Origin: Ariolimax columbianus
Lineage: Eukaryota; Mollusca; Gastropoda; Stylommatophora; Arionidae
Length of the DNA stretch: 64,000 bases
NCBI GenBank assembly: GCA_036924085.1
Contig: JAVGWX010000007.1
Coordinates: 36,775,074-36,839,073, forward strand
Direction of reading: 5' to 3'
Positions 40,780-51,374 of the stretch are shown one piece after another; position 1 is the stretch's first letter, and every line of letters starts with the position of its first letter. Below the pieces are notes generated by a model. That model saw nothing but the letters and a program-made list of their open reading frames with translations, was not told the origin of the DNA and made no database searches. Both the position numbers and the translations under genes were made by a program.

Positions 40780-41395
40780 TGACTTTTGCAAGAAAAGAAA
40801 TAGAAACAGCCATTTTCATACACAACTAAAAAGTAAAACAGGTGAAACTATATCTCGGCAATTGGAAAAGGCGACACAGAAATACCCAAAAAATTTAACA
40901 AATCAATGGGAAACGTCCCCGATTTAACAATGTAAGCACGTGACAATGGATACCAAAAGAACGCTATACAACACGATGTTCCGAACCACATTGTGATATC
41001 AGTGTCAGACATTAACAACCAAAGATAAAAGCAATATTTTAACAACAGAGAAATGCCTGCGCAGGATGCTTTGAGTTGAGTAACAAGAATGGATAGAATC
41101 ACAAACGATGATATTAGGAAAGCACCAGTGCTAGGCCTCATCAAATGACAATAAACCAAATGGCTCGGACACGTGACACATGAAACACCTGATTGTATCC
41201 CTCAGAAAGCTATGCAATAGAGATACAGTGGATACCAAGCCAAGGGCCGACGCGGCAAAAGATGGATTGCAGAAACAACAGAAGCAGTAAATCTCTGCGA
41301 GCACGAAGAACGAACTAGGGACCTGTCAAGAAACCTCTTCATATCCTGACGCTGAAAGGCCCAAGCAGAACAAAAAGCGTAATGAAAAAAAGAAG
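40780..41395 (+). pseudogene. LINE-S copy 3 (C-terminus to 3' end)
   Basis: Plus-strand counterpart of 22263-22780: KQVK..LGN, CKHVTMDTKR, LRRML-like residues, MDRITNDDIRKAPVLGLIK, TKWLGHVTHETPDC, QAKGRRGKRWIAETTEAVNL and RTRDLSRNLFIS before TGA at about 41348. The stop region GACCTGTCAAGAAACCTCTT, CATATCCTGACGCTGAAAGG is the single-copy ancestor-like form of the 57-bp satellite unit (reverse complement). The tail has AATGAAAAAAAGAAG. It stands head-to-head with the copy at 39065-40725. Confidence 0.78.
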
Positions 41396-41650
41396 ATAGG
41401 TCAGCATGGCATTATTCAACTGACGTACAACCGTGACGCATTATTTGGGGCAGCCAAATTTGACATTAATTTTCCAGAGTCAGTCAAGTCCCTGTGCTTG
41501 TGCCAATGGTCCAATAGTCGGGTTAACAATATTCGCGAACAAGTAACGATCCATCTACTGGTATTTCTATTGGATTTGACGTGCTGCATATATTATGTCG
41601 ACTGCCCCGCAACTCGTTCGGAAATCACACCGATCATTGCTTCTGATCAA
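41396..41650. other. No recognisable feature
   Basis: No frame or element identified between two LINE remnants. Confidence 0.4.
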
Positions 41651-42300
41651 GATGATCTGCTAAACAGTTGAGCGAATTCGATTCGAAATTTTGTTAACAT
41701 GTAGATTATAATAATCAGTATTGACAATTTCCCTTACGCTTGTACACGTGGACAATGGTGTCATCTTTCAGTGCCTGTGGTATCTGTCCTTTATCCCAAA
41801 ATTGATGGAAATGTGTCTGTAATCGTGGGAAGTAGCATCGCCATTCCTGCTATGTAAACCCCAAGAGGAATATAATATGACTTCTTGACTTCATCTGTGC
41901 TAGGCGGGCTTTCAAGCCCTTAATTGATTGCGAAATGTGGCATACGTGCTATGGCTTGCTCGTTGATAGCAGATGGCTAATTTAGAAAATCACTGAGATG
42001 GTCTACTCAGCCGCCAAAAGTAATCTCTTCTCGGTGAGCAGGGTTGTTCCATCAGCCATGAGGACAGGGGATGAGCTGTACGATTCAGGACAGGAGATGA
42101 GCGGTACGATTCAGGACAGGAGATGAGCGGTACGATTCAGGACAGGAGATGAGCGGTACGATTCAGGACAGGAGATGAGCGGCAGGATTCAGGACAGGAG
42201 ATGAGCGGTACGATTCAGGACAGGAGATGAGCGGTACGATTCAGGACCAAAGACGGCCTTCAAAGCAGCGTATCACCACTTTCAGTAATTTATGGTTTTA
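41650..42300 (-). pseudogene. RTE-like LINE, endonuclease-RT linker and early RT
   Basis: Minus-strand reading from 42300: ALKAVFGP, then the 26-bp array, then LMADGTTLLTEKRLLLAAE (the ADGTTLLTEK linker found between endonuclease and RT in this LINE group), KPPSTDEVKKS, DKGQIPQALKDDTIVHVYKR and KGNCQY. Homology fades below 41700. The RT catalytic core is missing. Confidence 0.68.
42053..42245. repeat. 26-bp minisatellite (GGACAGGAGATGAGCGGTAC)
   Basis: Seven units of 26 bp ending GATTCA. On the minus strand the LINE frame GP.SYRSSPVL enters the array and leaves as LMADGTTLL, where related LINEs have a short GP..S..S.LL.ADG stretch, so the unit is LINE-derived. Confidence 0.8.
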
Positions 42301-42560
42301 TTGTTGCAACAAATTTGAAACCTCAGATGTGGTCGATCGACTGTTTATTTGCCGTCCGCCTACGGTCCATATATGATATTTTTAAGAATGCGACCATCTT
42401 TCATCCGACGAACATGACCAAGCCATTGTAGTCTTCGCTGCTTAAGGAGAGAGCACATGCTTGGGAGACCGGTGTGATAGTGGACCTCTTCATTTGTCAC
42501 TCGGTTCACCCATGTAATTCCCAGAACAGATCGCATTCGCCATAGATGGAAGGTGTTAAT
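42300..42560 (-). pseudogene. RTE-like LINE C-terminal fragment
   Basis: Minus-strand reading: RSVLGITWVNRVTNEEVHYH, TGLPSMCSLLKQRRLQWLGH, VRRMKDGRILKNIIYG, DRPHLRFQ. This is the block after RT. It precedes, on the minus strand, an earlier block of the same type of protein, so two different copies are joined at about 42300. Confidence 0.72.
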
Positions 42561-42714
42561 CTAGTCAGGACGTCTGGAAACATTATAAGATTGCAGTGGA
42601 CAACCACACACTGTGTATTCCACACTGCGAGCTAAGAGACGTGTTCTTAGAAGTTAAAACAATTCCTGATTTCATCTGAAAAGTCCTTCGATTCCAGTCT
42701 TCAAGGTCATAGGT

Positions 42715-43045
42715 TGTTGGATGCCCACAATGAGTAGGATTACTCGTTTATGCGCCCTAAAAAGGACGTTAAGTGGCGGGTTGTCGTAGCTTTCCTCACA
42801 TCCCGAGCGTGCTGATGAAGGTGGACCGGGGTCTTCCAGGCGGTTATGCTATGCTTGGCGACCTATACTCACTACTAATGGGATCCCGTCGATCCCTCAT
42901 CTTGTTAGCCAGGCTGCCATGAAAACAGCCCGTTTCTAGAAAAGGCTACGATGAAGCCGAAATGAGGGTCTTGCACAATATGTTTTACCTTAACCTGAAT
43001 AACATGTCTGATTAGTATATTTTGGCTGACCAGAAGTTAGTCTTC
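42715..43045 (+). mobile_element. Dispersed repeat E1 (copy 5)
   Basis: Has GCCCACAATGAGTAGG, AAAGGACGTTAAGTGGCGGG, TGAAGGTGGACCGGGGTC, AGCCAGGCTGCCATGAAAAC and about one VNTR unit (GTCTGATTAGTATATTTTGG), ending AAGTTAGTCTTCCTTCC. Confidence 0.75.
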
Positions 43046-44140
43046 CTTCCGTCACGTTCATAGGTAGACACGCCCTAGCTTACCGAGGGTTGAGTACACC
43101 CCCCGCCCCCTTTCCTTGCCACCTCGAAGCCTATCTTCAACTGATTTATCTTGCTGGTAGAAGTGGTGTCCCGGAGTGTGGACATGCAGTTGCAATTTGG
43201 GGCCATGGGTGAAAGATGGTTGAATGGTAGCAACCACATGGAGGTACAACCTCTCTCTACCACCCAATACAAAACTCAGAAGACTAATGAATGATTCGAA
43301 CAATCATGTTTCAGAAATCAATACACCTAATAAAAAGCCCATTTTCCTAACAGATCATACGGCTCCCTGCCGTGTTGGCAGTGCTAACTATATTCCTTCA
43401 TGTCGACACACCCCCTCACCAGGTTTGTTGTTAAATAGCCAGCAGATTAGCGAGTTCCCATCGACAAACTGATTCCATCAGTTGCCTAACTATTGCCTTC
43501 GTGAAATCAAATCTACTCCATCATTTACAAAAACTCGAGGCTGAAAGAGTACAACATTATCCGAAACGAACAGGAAGAACAGTTTTTTTCTTAAACGGGA
43601 AGGGGTTTCAGCGATGCACTGTTTGACAACGTGTAAAGAAATTGGAAAAGTGCATCTCGCGTGTCGGCAACTTCGCGTGCCAAGACTTAGAGCTACCAGA
43701 ACTGACCTTGGGCAGATCGATGGCTTTCATTCTGCATTTGTTGTTAGAGATGGAATTGATCAGAAACGCAATGCATATAAGGCTTTTAACAGAAGCTAAT
43801 CTCATCATCTGAAGTAGTGTTTCTTTCGGAACTAGTGTTTCAACCCTGTTAACTCTTGGCAATCTTCTTCTTCTACTTCTTTTTCTTCTTCTTCCTTCTC
43901 TCCCTTTAATCTAAGGAACAACGAATTATTCCCGCCTTTACTCATTCATTATATACTGAATAGTGTATCATATATTGAATATTGTTTTATATTTCAGTAC
44001 TTTCTACAAACCCTAAGGATTGTTCTATCCTGACATTCTTAGATGGGCGATCTCATATCAGCTTTGATGCCCAAGAGTCATTTCCCTGTTGCCAATTTTG
44101 TTTACTCAGGTTTGGATTTGAACTCAAAACGTTGTTCGTT
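43046..44140. other. Gene-free stretch
   Basis: Several 60-85 codon frames, none with a recognisable domain. A short TTC run lies at 43866-43895. No element recognised. Confidence 0.5.
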
Positions 44141-44370
44141 CTCAGACCTGGACTGAACCAAACATAATATAGGTTTACAGACCCGGATTGACCAAAGATA
44201 GTTTTAGTTTACAGACGCGGATTGACCAAAGATAGTTTTAGTTTACAGACGCGGATTGAACCCACTTCATTTTCGTTTAAAGACTTGGATTGAACCCACT
44301 TCATTCTGTTTCCTAGAATTGTATTGTACCAACATGATTTTAGTTTAGAGACCTGGACTGAACCCACAAC
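44140..44370. repeat. Degenerate about 47-bp array (TTTAGTTTACAGACGCGGATTG)
   Basis: Four to six diverged units around TTTACAGAC.CGGATTGA and CC.AA..TAGTTTTA. Old array. Confidence 0.65.
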
Positions 44371-44389
44371 ATGTTGGCCCCAAGTTCAG

Positions 44390-44860
44390 TTCAATTCAAA
44401 CGCCATTTCCACATCGAAGGTCGGCTGCATTAGATCTTAAGCGTACTCTATCTCTTGTCTTAATGGTGCAATCTGGCAGGCTTTTCCCAGTCCATCTCCT
44501 GATGTTATCCCCCCTCTTGTAATATTTGTTGCCTCTTGAACGACTGCCATCCACCCAAACTTCTAGTATGGTTTTCAACAAGGAGGTATTTCTTGTTATG
44601 TGCCCAAAATACCTGAACTGCCTAGTCTTGATTTTTTTGCCATTAATTCTCTTCTCGCCTCCAATGTTGTCAATATATTCACATTTCTTTTCTTCTCTTT
44701 TAAATAGATGAGACCCAATCTTCTATATACCCACATTTCGAAGGCTTGTTATTCAGTGCTTATGTTTCTGGGCCATAAAGAAGTGTCGAGTACACATAAC
44801 ACATGCCAGTTCTCTTTATCAATTTTTGATTTACCTGAGTGGTTCTCCGTGGTTTTTGTG
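44390..44860 (-). pseudogene. LINE C-terminal fragment (family Q, copy 1)
   Basis: Minus-strand reading, with shifts: CYVYSTLLYGPET, FEMWVYRRLGLI, TLEARRELMAKIKTRQFRYF, GHITRNTSLLKTILEVWVDG, SRSRGNKYYKRGDNIRRWTG and KSLPDCTIKTRDRVRLRSNA. This is a typical LINE C-terminus. A second copy is at 53820-54055. Confidence 0.74.
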
Positions 44861-44864
44861 TATG

Positions 44865-45200
44865 ACAAGAATAGAACCACTGTCCCACAGAGAGATTGTC
44901 GTAAGAGGGGACTAACTGTATGGCAAGAATAGAACCACTGTCCCACAGAGAGACTGTCGTAAGAGGAGACTTACTGTATGGCAAGAATAGAACCACTGTC
45001 CCACAGAGAGATTGTCGTAAGAGGAGACTTACTGTATGACAAGAATAGAACCACTGTCCCACAGAAAAACTGTCGTAAGAGAGGACTAACTGTATGACAA
45101 GAATAGAACCACTGTCCCACAGAGACACTGTCGTAAGAGGGGACTAACTGTATGGCAAGAATAGAACCACTGTCCCACAAAGAGAATGTCGTAAGAGGTA
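44865..45200. repeat. 58-bp minisatellite (AAGAATAGAACCACTGTCCC)
   Basis: Six units of about 58 bp continuing ACAGAGAGACTGTCGTAAGA and GGGGACTAACTGTATGGC. It abuts the 5' side of the family-Q LINE fragment, but the unit does not read as LINE codons. Confidence 0.92.
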
Positions 45201-45214
45201 ATTAACTGTGTGAC

Positions 45215-45605
45215 ATGGCATAACACCAGCCATAGTCAGTTGGTTTAAGAGCAGCATAGATGGGAGCCTAACAGGCTGTGGGTCTACTAGAGTCTATTAA
45301 CATGGACTCACACTACTAGAGTCTATTAACATGGACTCACACTACTAGAGTCTATTAACATGGACTCACACTACTAGAGTCTATTAACATGGACTCACAC
45401 TACTAGAGTCTATTAACATGGACTCACACTACTAGATTCTATTAACATGGACTGACACATCGGTTAACCACCCTCTACGGCCCTTGTCCCAACACAGTGG
45501 AGTAATAAGCTACTCGAGCCTAGGCCACTAAGCAGGAAATCCTCCTCCCGTAAACATACAGCTTACGCCAGAGCTGGGACCTGTACAGGTAGACTACGAC
45601 CAAGA
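45215..45605 (-). mobile_element. Dispersed repeat E4 (copy 2) with internal 29-bp array
   Basis: Reverse copy of 31745-31985: TTGGTTTAAGAGCAGCATAG, CCTAACAGGCTG, CATCGGTTAACCACCCTC, GGCCACTAAGCAGGAAATCC and CCAGAGCTGGGACCTGTACA. Between the second and third blocks is an array at 45288-45455. Confidence 0.65.
45288..45455. repeat. 29-bp minisatellite (CTACTAGAGTCTATTAACAT)
   Basis: Six units of 29 bp ending GGACTCACA. Copy 1 of the host repeat E4 has a single related stretch (CTTAATAGACTGAAACACTA), so this array is an expansion inside E4. Confidence 0.88.
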
Positions 45606-45744
45606 CTATGGTTTATCTATTTGGATGACAGGTATGTGTTACATGTCACTGAATATCATTTTGGTCAAACATATTCTCTTACAGGTCGCTAGGCTGGTAT
45701 CTTATTCACTAAACATCAAATGAAACTAGTAGTTTAGTTGTTTG

Positions 45745-46262
45745 CGAATGCCCACAATGAGGAGGTTGTAAAAGCTTTCCTCACATCTCGAGCGTGCTTA
45801 TGAAGGTGGACCCAGACCCTCCGGGCAGTTGTGCTATGCTTGGCTTCATCTGCGTGTCACTCACTACTATGGGGATCACGTCGATCCCTCACCTGATTAG
45901 CCAGGCTGCTATGAAAACAGCGAGTTTCCAAGGAGGGCTATGGGGAAGTCGAGGTGAGGGTCTTGGCAGTATATTATGCCTGACCCTAACATGTCTGAGC
46001 AGTATGTTGTGCCTGACCCTAACATTTCTGAGCAGTATGTTGTGCCTGACCCTAACATGTCTGAGCAGTATGTTGTGCCTGACCCTAACATGTCTGAGCA
46101 GTATGTTGTGCCTGACCCTAACATGTCTGAGCAGTATGTTGTGCCTGACCCTAACATGTCTGAGCAGTATGTTGTGCCTGACCCTAATATGTCTGAGCAG
46201 TATGTTGTGCCTGACCCTAACATGTCTGAGCAGTATGCTGTGCCTGACCAGACATTAATTGC
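45745..46262 (+). mobile_element. Dispersed repeat E1 (copy 6) with expanded VNTR
   Basis: Shares GCCCACAATGAGGAGG, TTCCTCACATCTCGAGCGTG, GTGCTATGCTTGGCTTCATC and AGCCAGGCTGCTATGAAAAC with the other E1 copies. The first segment has a deletion around the GTTAAGTGGCGGG block. The VNTR (45960-46250) is far longer here. Confidence 0.8.
45960..46250. repeat. 33-bp VNTR within E1, about nine units
   Basis: Unit TGCCTGACCCTAACATGTCT, GAGCAGTATGTTG. Other E1 copies carry one to three units. The unit is a multiple of three, so frames of 131-154 codons stay open on both strands; I do not regard these as genes. Confidence 0.92.
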
Positions 46263-46979
46263 CCCACCCAGTACTTTAGTTAGCATACAATTACTACAAT
46301 ACATTCCAGTGACAATAATTATCGTTCAACAATCAGTATGCTGAGAGCCTTTTCAGCTGTTTCTCAAAAGTCGTTTATTGCTGCTGTTCTTGAATGCGCG
46401 GAATTGTTTCAGTAGGTGTGAATCAGCCAAGCAGTTTGTATTTTGGTATGTAAAGGGAGCGAATGCCAGATTAAAGGGAGCTAATGTCACAGTCAAGGCA
46501 CATATTATGCAAAAGTTACATGCGTTTTCATGCATGTATTAAATCAATGAGAACATTACCCCTTTCTAGGTTTTAGACGCGCATTCTCAGTGAACTGCAT
46601 ATTTGACTATGCTACTGCGGTCGTTGAATCAACAGTCTGTAGACTGCAGTAGTTTCCTAGCATTCGAAGAGCAGATAGGTGGCCCAGATCGGAAGAAAAA
46701 GGAGTGTGTACAACAAGAAGGCTGCAGGAACCATTAGTACTTATACATTTCCGTTATTGCTGAAAGAGACGGACCACCAATAGATCTGCTCGAGATGCAA
46801 TGCTGTCGTTTCTGAACAACAAAACATAGCATAGTGTAACACAATCTAATTTCTGTAAGAGGGAAAGAGAAAGCATGACACAGATACAACATGTGGCTGG
46901 GAGTTGTGGACCTAGCACGGAAATTGGAAGTCTTGAACATAGCTGGTCACGAGTGTTGGATACAGACAGTAGCTAGAAA
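46263..46979. other. No recognisable gene
   Basis: Frames under 70 codons and no element signature. Confidence 0.5.
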
Positions 46980-46987
46980 TAGCTCAC

Positions 46988-48047
46988 TGAGATATGCATT
47001 TAGAGTGACTGGCAGTTATCTGGAATTAACAAACTAACTAGTTCTTGTTGTAGTTCCAAGAGATATGCATTTAGAGTGACTGGCAGTTATCTGGGATTAA
47101 TAAACTAACTAGTTCTTGTTGTAGTTCCAAGAGATATGCATTTAGAGTGACTGGCAGTTATCTGGGATTAACAAACTAACTAGTTCTTGTTGTAGTTCCA
47201 AGAGATATGCATTTAGAGTGACTGGTAGTTATCTGGGATTAACAAACTAACTAGTTCTTGTTGTAGTTCCAAGAGATATGCATTTAGAGTGACTGGCAGT
47301 TATCTGGGATTAACACACTAACTAGTTCTTGTTGTAGTTCCAAGAGAGATGCATTTAGAGTGACTGGCAGTTATCTGGGATTAACAAACTAACTAGTTCT
47401 TGTTGTAGTTCCAAGAGATATGCATTTAGAGTGACTGGCAGTTATCTGGTATTAACAAACTAACTAGTTCTTGTTGTAGTTCCAACATATATGCATTTAG
47501 AGTGACTGGCAGTTATCTGGGATTAACAAACTAACTAGTTCTTGTTGTAGTTCCAACAGATATGCATTTAGAGTGACTGGCAGTTATCTGGGATTAACAA
47601 ACTAACTAGTTCTTGTTGTAGTTCCAAGAGATATGCATTTAGAGTGACTGGCAGTTATCTGGGATTAACAAACTAACTAGTTCTTGTTGTAGATCCAACA
47701 GATATGCATTTAGAGTGACTGGCAGTTATCTGGGATTAACAAACTAACTAGTTCTTGTTGTAGTTCCAACAGATATGCATTTAGAGTGACTGGTAGTTAT
47801 CTGGGATTAACAAACTAACTAGTTCTTGTTGTAGTTCCAAGAGATATGCATTTAGAGTGACTGGCAGTTATCTGGGATTAACAAACTAACTAGTTCTTGT
47901 TGTAGTTCCAAGAGATATGCATTTAGAGTGACTGGCAGTTATCTGGAATTAACAAACTAACTAGTTCTTGTTGTAGTTCCAAGAGATATGCATTTAGAGT
48001 GACTGGCAGTTATCTGGGATTAACAAACTAACTAGTTCTTGTTGTAG
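46988..48047. repeat. 71-bp minisatellite, about 15 units
   Basis: Unit: AGATATGCATTTAGAGTGAC, TGGCAGTTATCTGGGATTAA, CAAACTAACTAGTTCTTGTT, GTAGTTCCAAG. Very homogeneous with scattered single changes (CATA, ACAG for AGAG), suggesting recent expansion or gene conversion. ATGCAT sites recur in each unit. Confidence 0.96.
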
Positions 48048-48104
48048 TTCACAGGCAGCAACACTAAATTTGAATACTAATCTGGAGCATACAAGCAGAC
48101 ACAC

Positions 48105-48285
48105 AACATGGCCATGGTGTTGTTCGTCCATCATAATCCATGAGGACCAATTTGACAACATTCACCTATCGCTTGAGTTCGAAGATCCTTATTTTCCGTG
48201 TCAAATAGTCATGGTCCAGAAACCAGCCACCAGCAACGCTCTTTCATATGCCACCATAAAGTTCTCCATTGCACAGGATTCCTGC
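48105..48285. other. Unclassified dispersed segment
   Basis: Shares TGTTGTTCGTCCATCA and GAGGACC with 13076-13140. Function unknown. Confidence 0.4.
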
Positions 48286-48515
48286 ATCCTAGGACATATA
48301 ATCAGGTGTTCATGGTCTTGGACGGACCCACATCCTAGGACATATAATCAGGTGTTCCAGGTCTTGGACGGACCCACATCCTAGGACATATAATCAGGTG
48401 TTACAGGCCTTGGACGGACCCACATCCTAGGACATATAATCAGGTGTTCCAGGCCTTGGACGGACCCACATCCTAGGACATATAATCAGGTGTTCCTGGT
48501 CCTGGACGGCCCCAC
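48285..48515. repeat. 46-bp minisatellite (CATCCTAGGACATATAATCA)
   Basis: Five units of 46 bp continuing GGTGTTCCAGGTCTTGGACG GACCCA. The last unit is more diverged. Confidence 0.93.
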
Positions 48516-48672
48516 ATTCGCAATATTCATTGTCTGCAAATAACCAATTTTAAAAGGTTTAGACCCACATCTGGACACACCTGTTCTTAACCTGTTCAGA
48601 GATCCCCCACGTAGCATATGACAAATCATGTCCTGTTCCAGGTTCTTCTTTAATCTCTATCGAACCTTGACC

Positions 48673-49082
48673 ATGACGTACGAAGAGTAAAAACGCCTTA
48701 TTAACGCCAGATACATGACCAAATGGGAAACCGAACATACTGGTTACACCAAAAACGATGCCTATTACCAGTTGAACAGAAGAGAGCAGGTCGTTGTCTT
48801 CAGACTTCGCACTGGCCACAATAGACTGAGGTACCACCTATTCAACAAATTGAAGATAGGTGGTACCGACGAATGCCCGTGTGGTACCGGTAAAATGACC
48901 GCTGAACATCTGCTGCAGAACTGCCCGACATACGAGGATCAGAGAGAGCAGATGTGGCCATCACCAGTGGAACCACAAGACAAGCTCTATGGCAGTGTCG
49001 ACAGCCTCAGGATGACCGCCACTTTTTTAGAAAAAATAATGGTTACTGTCTGACTGCGTACGAAGAAGAAGAAGAATAAGAA
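48673..49082 (+). mobile_element. Severely 5'-truncated I-like LINE (copy C) with GAA tail and TSD
   Basis: Identity with copy A begins at the codons for MTYEES (48673) and runs through WETEHTGYTKNDAYYQLNRR, CPCGTG...AEHLLQNC and the stop at 49051-49053 to CTGCGTACGAAGAAGAAG. Flanks GAACCTTGACC (48662-48672) and GAACCTTCACC (49083-49093) form an 11-bp target-site duplication with one difference. One nonsense change is present near the start (TAA for TCA at 48688). Confidence 0.88.
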
Positions 49083-49093
49083 GAACCTTCACC

Positions 49094-50240
49094 AATTAAT
49101 TTGGCGCCACCTTTCTATGAGGTTTATCTGAGGGCTCTGTTCTGAGGGTTGTACAGTTCATAGAAAACGTTTCCTTGATTTCAGTCGTATTCTTTCTACT
49201 GCGTGTCCAAAAAGAAGCTGTCTCTGGTCACATGACTGCTTTTGTCTCCTTCAGATGCGACATGTCTTCTACGGAGGCGTGAGACTAGCAATTGGTGTCG
49301 GTTTAAGGCATCTTGTTACAAGTCAGCAAGTTCGAAGATAGTTAAAGAAATAAAGAAGTCAATCCGAGCCCTGAATTGTCTGCTCCAATTAGTTCAAGGA
49401 AATAGGACATCCCCTTCCACCTGTGTAGAGGGGATTGACACACGACCCATGAGGATGTAAATGCTCCATGCACCAAATATCAAAGGCACTTCCATTGTGC
49501 ACTTCATAGTAGACAATGGTGTAACGAACGTGAAATTGAAAGAAAGGGACTTTATCGTGAATTGGAAAATAGTGGAGCAGAGTTGCGCACGTCAACCTCA
49601 TACTCTCGTCCTCAACCACCCTGATTCAGTGGCAAGACATGATCAAGCCGACTGAAGGCAGAAGAGGAAGTACATTTTTCTACTGAAGCCTTTCCTGAGA
49701 TCAAATATCTCAAAAGACAGTGGAGGCAGAATGGAACCGTTGAGGCGATAAGCGTATGTGTACTCAGTTTTATCATGCATGCATAACTTGGAATGCCTGA
49801 AACCCACAAAAGGCAGCGGAGGCATTCCAACCACAGTATGATGATTTGCAAGCGTAGATATACGCTGACAGTACACATTGACATGCTGACTTACTGTTTA
49901 CGTAATTCATCCTTGCCAGAGACGGCACCACTTTCGAAGGCTCGTAAATAATCCAACACGCTTGTTGTTGGCGTTTATACAGCACATTGGACCACATTTC
50001 AACCTGTTGCCGCATTATTCAAACAGCCCGGCACTTCCAGACACCCTTGATCTTCATAGACTACATAAACAGCTTTCTATTCAGACGAACCCCATTTTGT
50101 CTGGCGTTCACTATTGGAACAAGGTCTCGATTGCTGGTTGCATCAGAATTCTTTCAAACTGTTACGCGAACTATACTGCCACATTTCGCTCTGTCCTAAG
50201 TTCAATTGTGGTACCAGTACAGAGGAGGTCCGCTAGCGAA
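49094..50240. other. Gene-free stretch
   Basis: Several frames of 60-130 codons, none with a recognisable domain. No SINE or LINE signature seen. A frame crossing into the GA run at 50257 is an artefact. Confidence 0.5.
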
Positions 50241-50252
50241 AGGAGGGGGATG

Positions 50253-50254
<2 letters not shown>

Positions 50255-50302
<48 letters not shown>
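50255..50302. repeat. (GA)n microsatellite
   Basis: About 22 GA steps following a G-rich patch. Confidence 0.92.
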
Positions 50303-50303
<1 letters not shown>

Positions 50304-50384
50304 GGCGGGGAGGAGGGGAACATATCTCATCGAACTTCTTTTCGTGTTTGAAATCAGCCATCAGCCGATACAACTGGGAAACAT

Positions 50385-51340
50385 TTAGCATCCACATTGA
50401 CGGCAAACGGCTCAATTACCTTCTATTTGCCGCCGACATAGTGTTCATCACAGATTCAGCAGAAGAAGCCAACCGAATCCTTCAGCAACTCGAAGATGAG
50501 GGTAAGAACGAGAGACAGGAAGTGAATGTCTCGAAGACCCAGTTCTCCGCAACCACTTCGTCAATTGTTATCTAGTCCTCTTTGGCATGGTAAGCTACGA
50601 GGACGTCCACTAGTATATCTCTCTTTGGCATCTCCTCTATATACAAAACAATATGGAACTAATAAGACGCACCCACCAGGGCTGGGCAGCCTTCTCGCCC
50701 ATATACACGGTCCTGGGTGATTGCGAAGACCAGAACCTACGTTCCTCACTCATTAAGAACTCCACTGTACTCCCTGTAATGTGCTTTGGCGCAGAGACAA
50801 GAACACTCACAAAATCATTGGAGGACAGATTTGAAGTGACCCAGGTCTCTCTTGAGAGACGCTTGGTCCTAATAACTCTCAGCAACCGGCGTATGCGACA
50901 TCTCCATATTTCAGACAACCGATGGTTGCCCTTTGCGAATGTTGCTGTAATCTATGCAGACAAGGACAAACATAGATGGGCAGATCACATGTTAAGACAA
51001 AACAATGGTCGATGGAGCACGGCGACAGCAATCTGGTGCTCCCGAGACAAAAAAGAAACCGCGCAGAAGATCTTCAATGCGTTGGTCAGACTCCGAGACG
51101 TCTATGGTGGAATGATTTCGTGGCCCAAGACAGGGCCCGTTGGATAAACGAAGTTAGGACCCGCAGCTATGCTGACAAACGGGTCATTAAGGCAAGACAG
51201 GGCCCGTTGGATAGACGAAGTTAGGACCCGCAGCTATGCTGACAAACGGGTTATCAATGCAAGATAGGGCCCGTTGGATAAACGAAGTTAGGATCCTCAG
51301 CTGACAAACGGTTCATCAAGGTCAAGATTAATAACTACCT
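50385..51340 (+). pseudogene. RTE-1-like LINE remnant (motif C to 3' end)
   Basis: Reads IHIDGKRLNYLLFAADIVFI (motif C, FAAD for FADD), AEEANRILQQLEDEGK, VNVSKTQF, then with shifts WNXXDAPTRAGQPSRPYTRS-like codons, STVLPVMCFGAETRTLTKSL, EVTQVSLERRLVLITLSNRR, DKHRWADHMLRQNNGRWSTA, TAIWCSRD and RRLWWNDFVAQDRARWINEV. This block order is that of RTE-1-type LINEs (family knowledge). Multiple stops. The 3' end is triplicated. Confidence 0.78.
51128..51330. repeat. About 67-bp tandem triplication at a LINE 3' end
   Basis: Three copies of AGGGCCCGTTGGAT.AACGA, AGTTAGGACCCGCAGCTATG, CTGACAAACGGGT.AT.A.G; the third is shortened. The first copy is in frame with the LINE C-terminus (ARWINEVRTRSYADKRVIKA), so this is another array born from LINE sequence, still at three copies. 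Confidence 0.85.
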
Positions 51341-51374
51341 GGAATATCTGAACAGAAAGAGCTAGAGGTCGTGG

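Noticed and set aside
40720..41395. Twin-priming (5' inversion) of a single LINE-S insertion
   Set aside because: The inverted part also has its own 3' end at 39065, which twin priming would not give; treated as two copies head to head.
45909..46344. Repeat proteins from the 33-bp VNTR (131-154 codons)
   Set aside because: Open on both strands only because the unit length is divisible by three; other E1 copies have no such frame.
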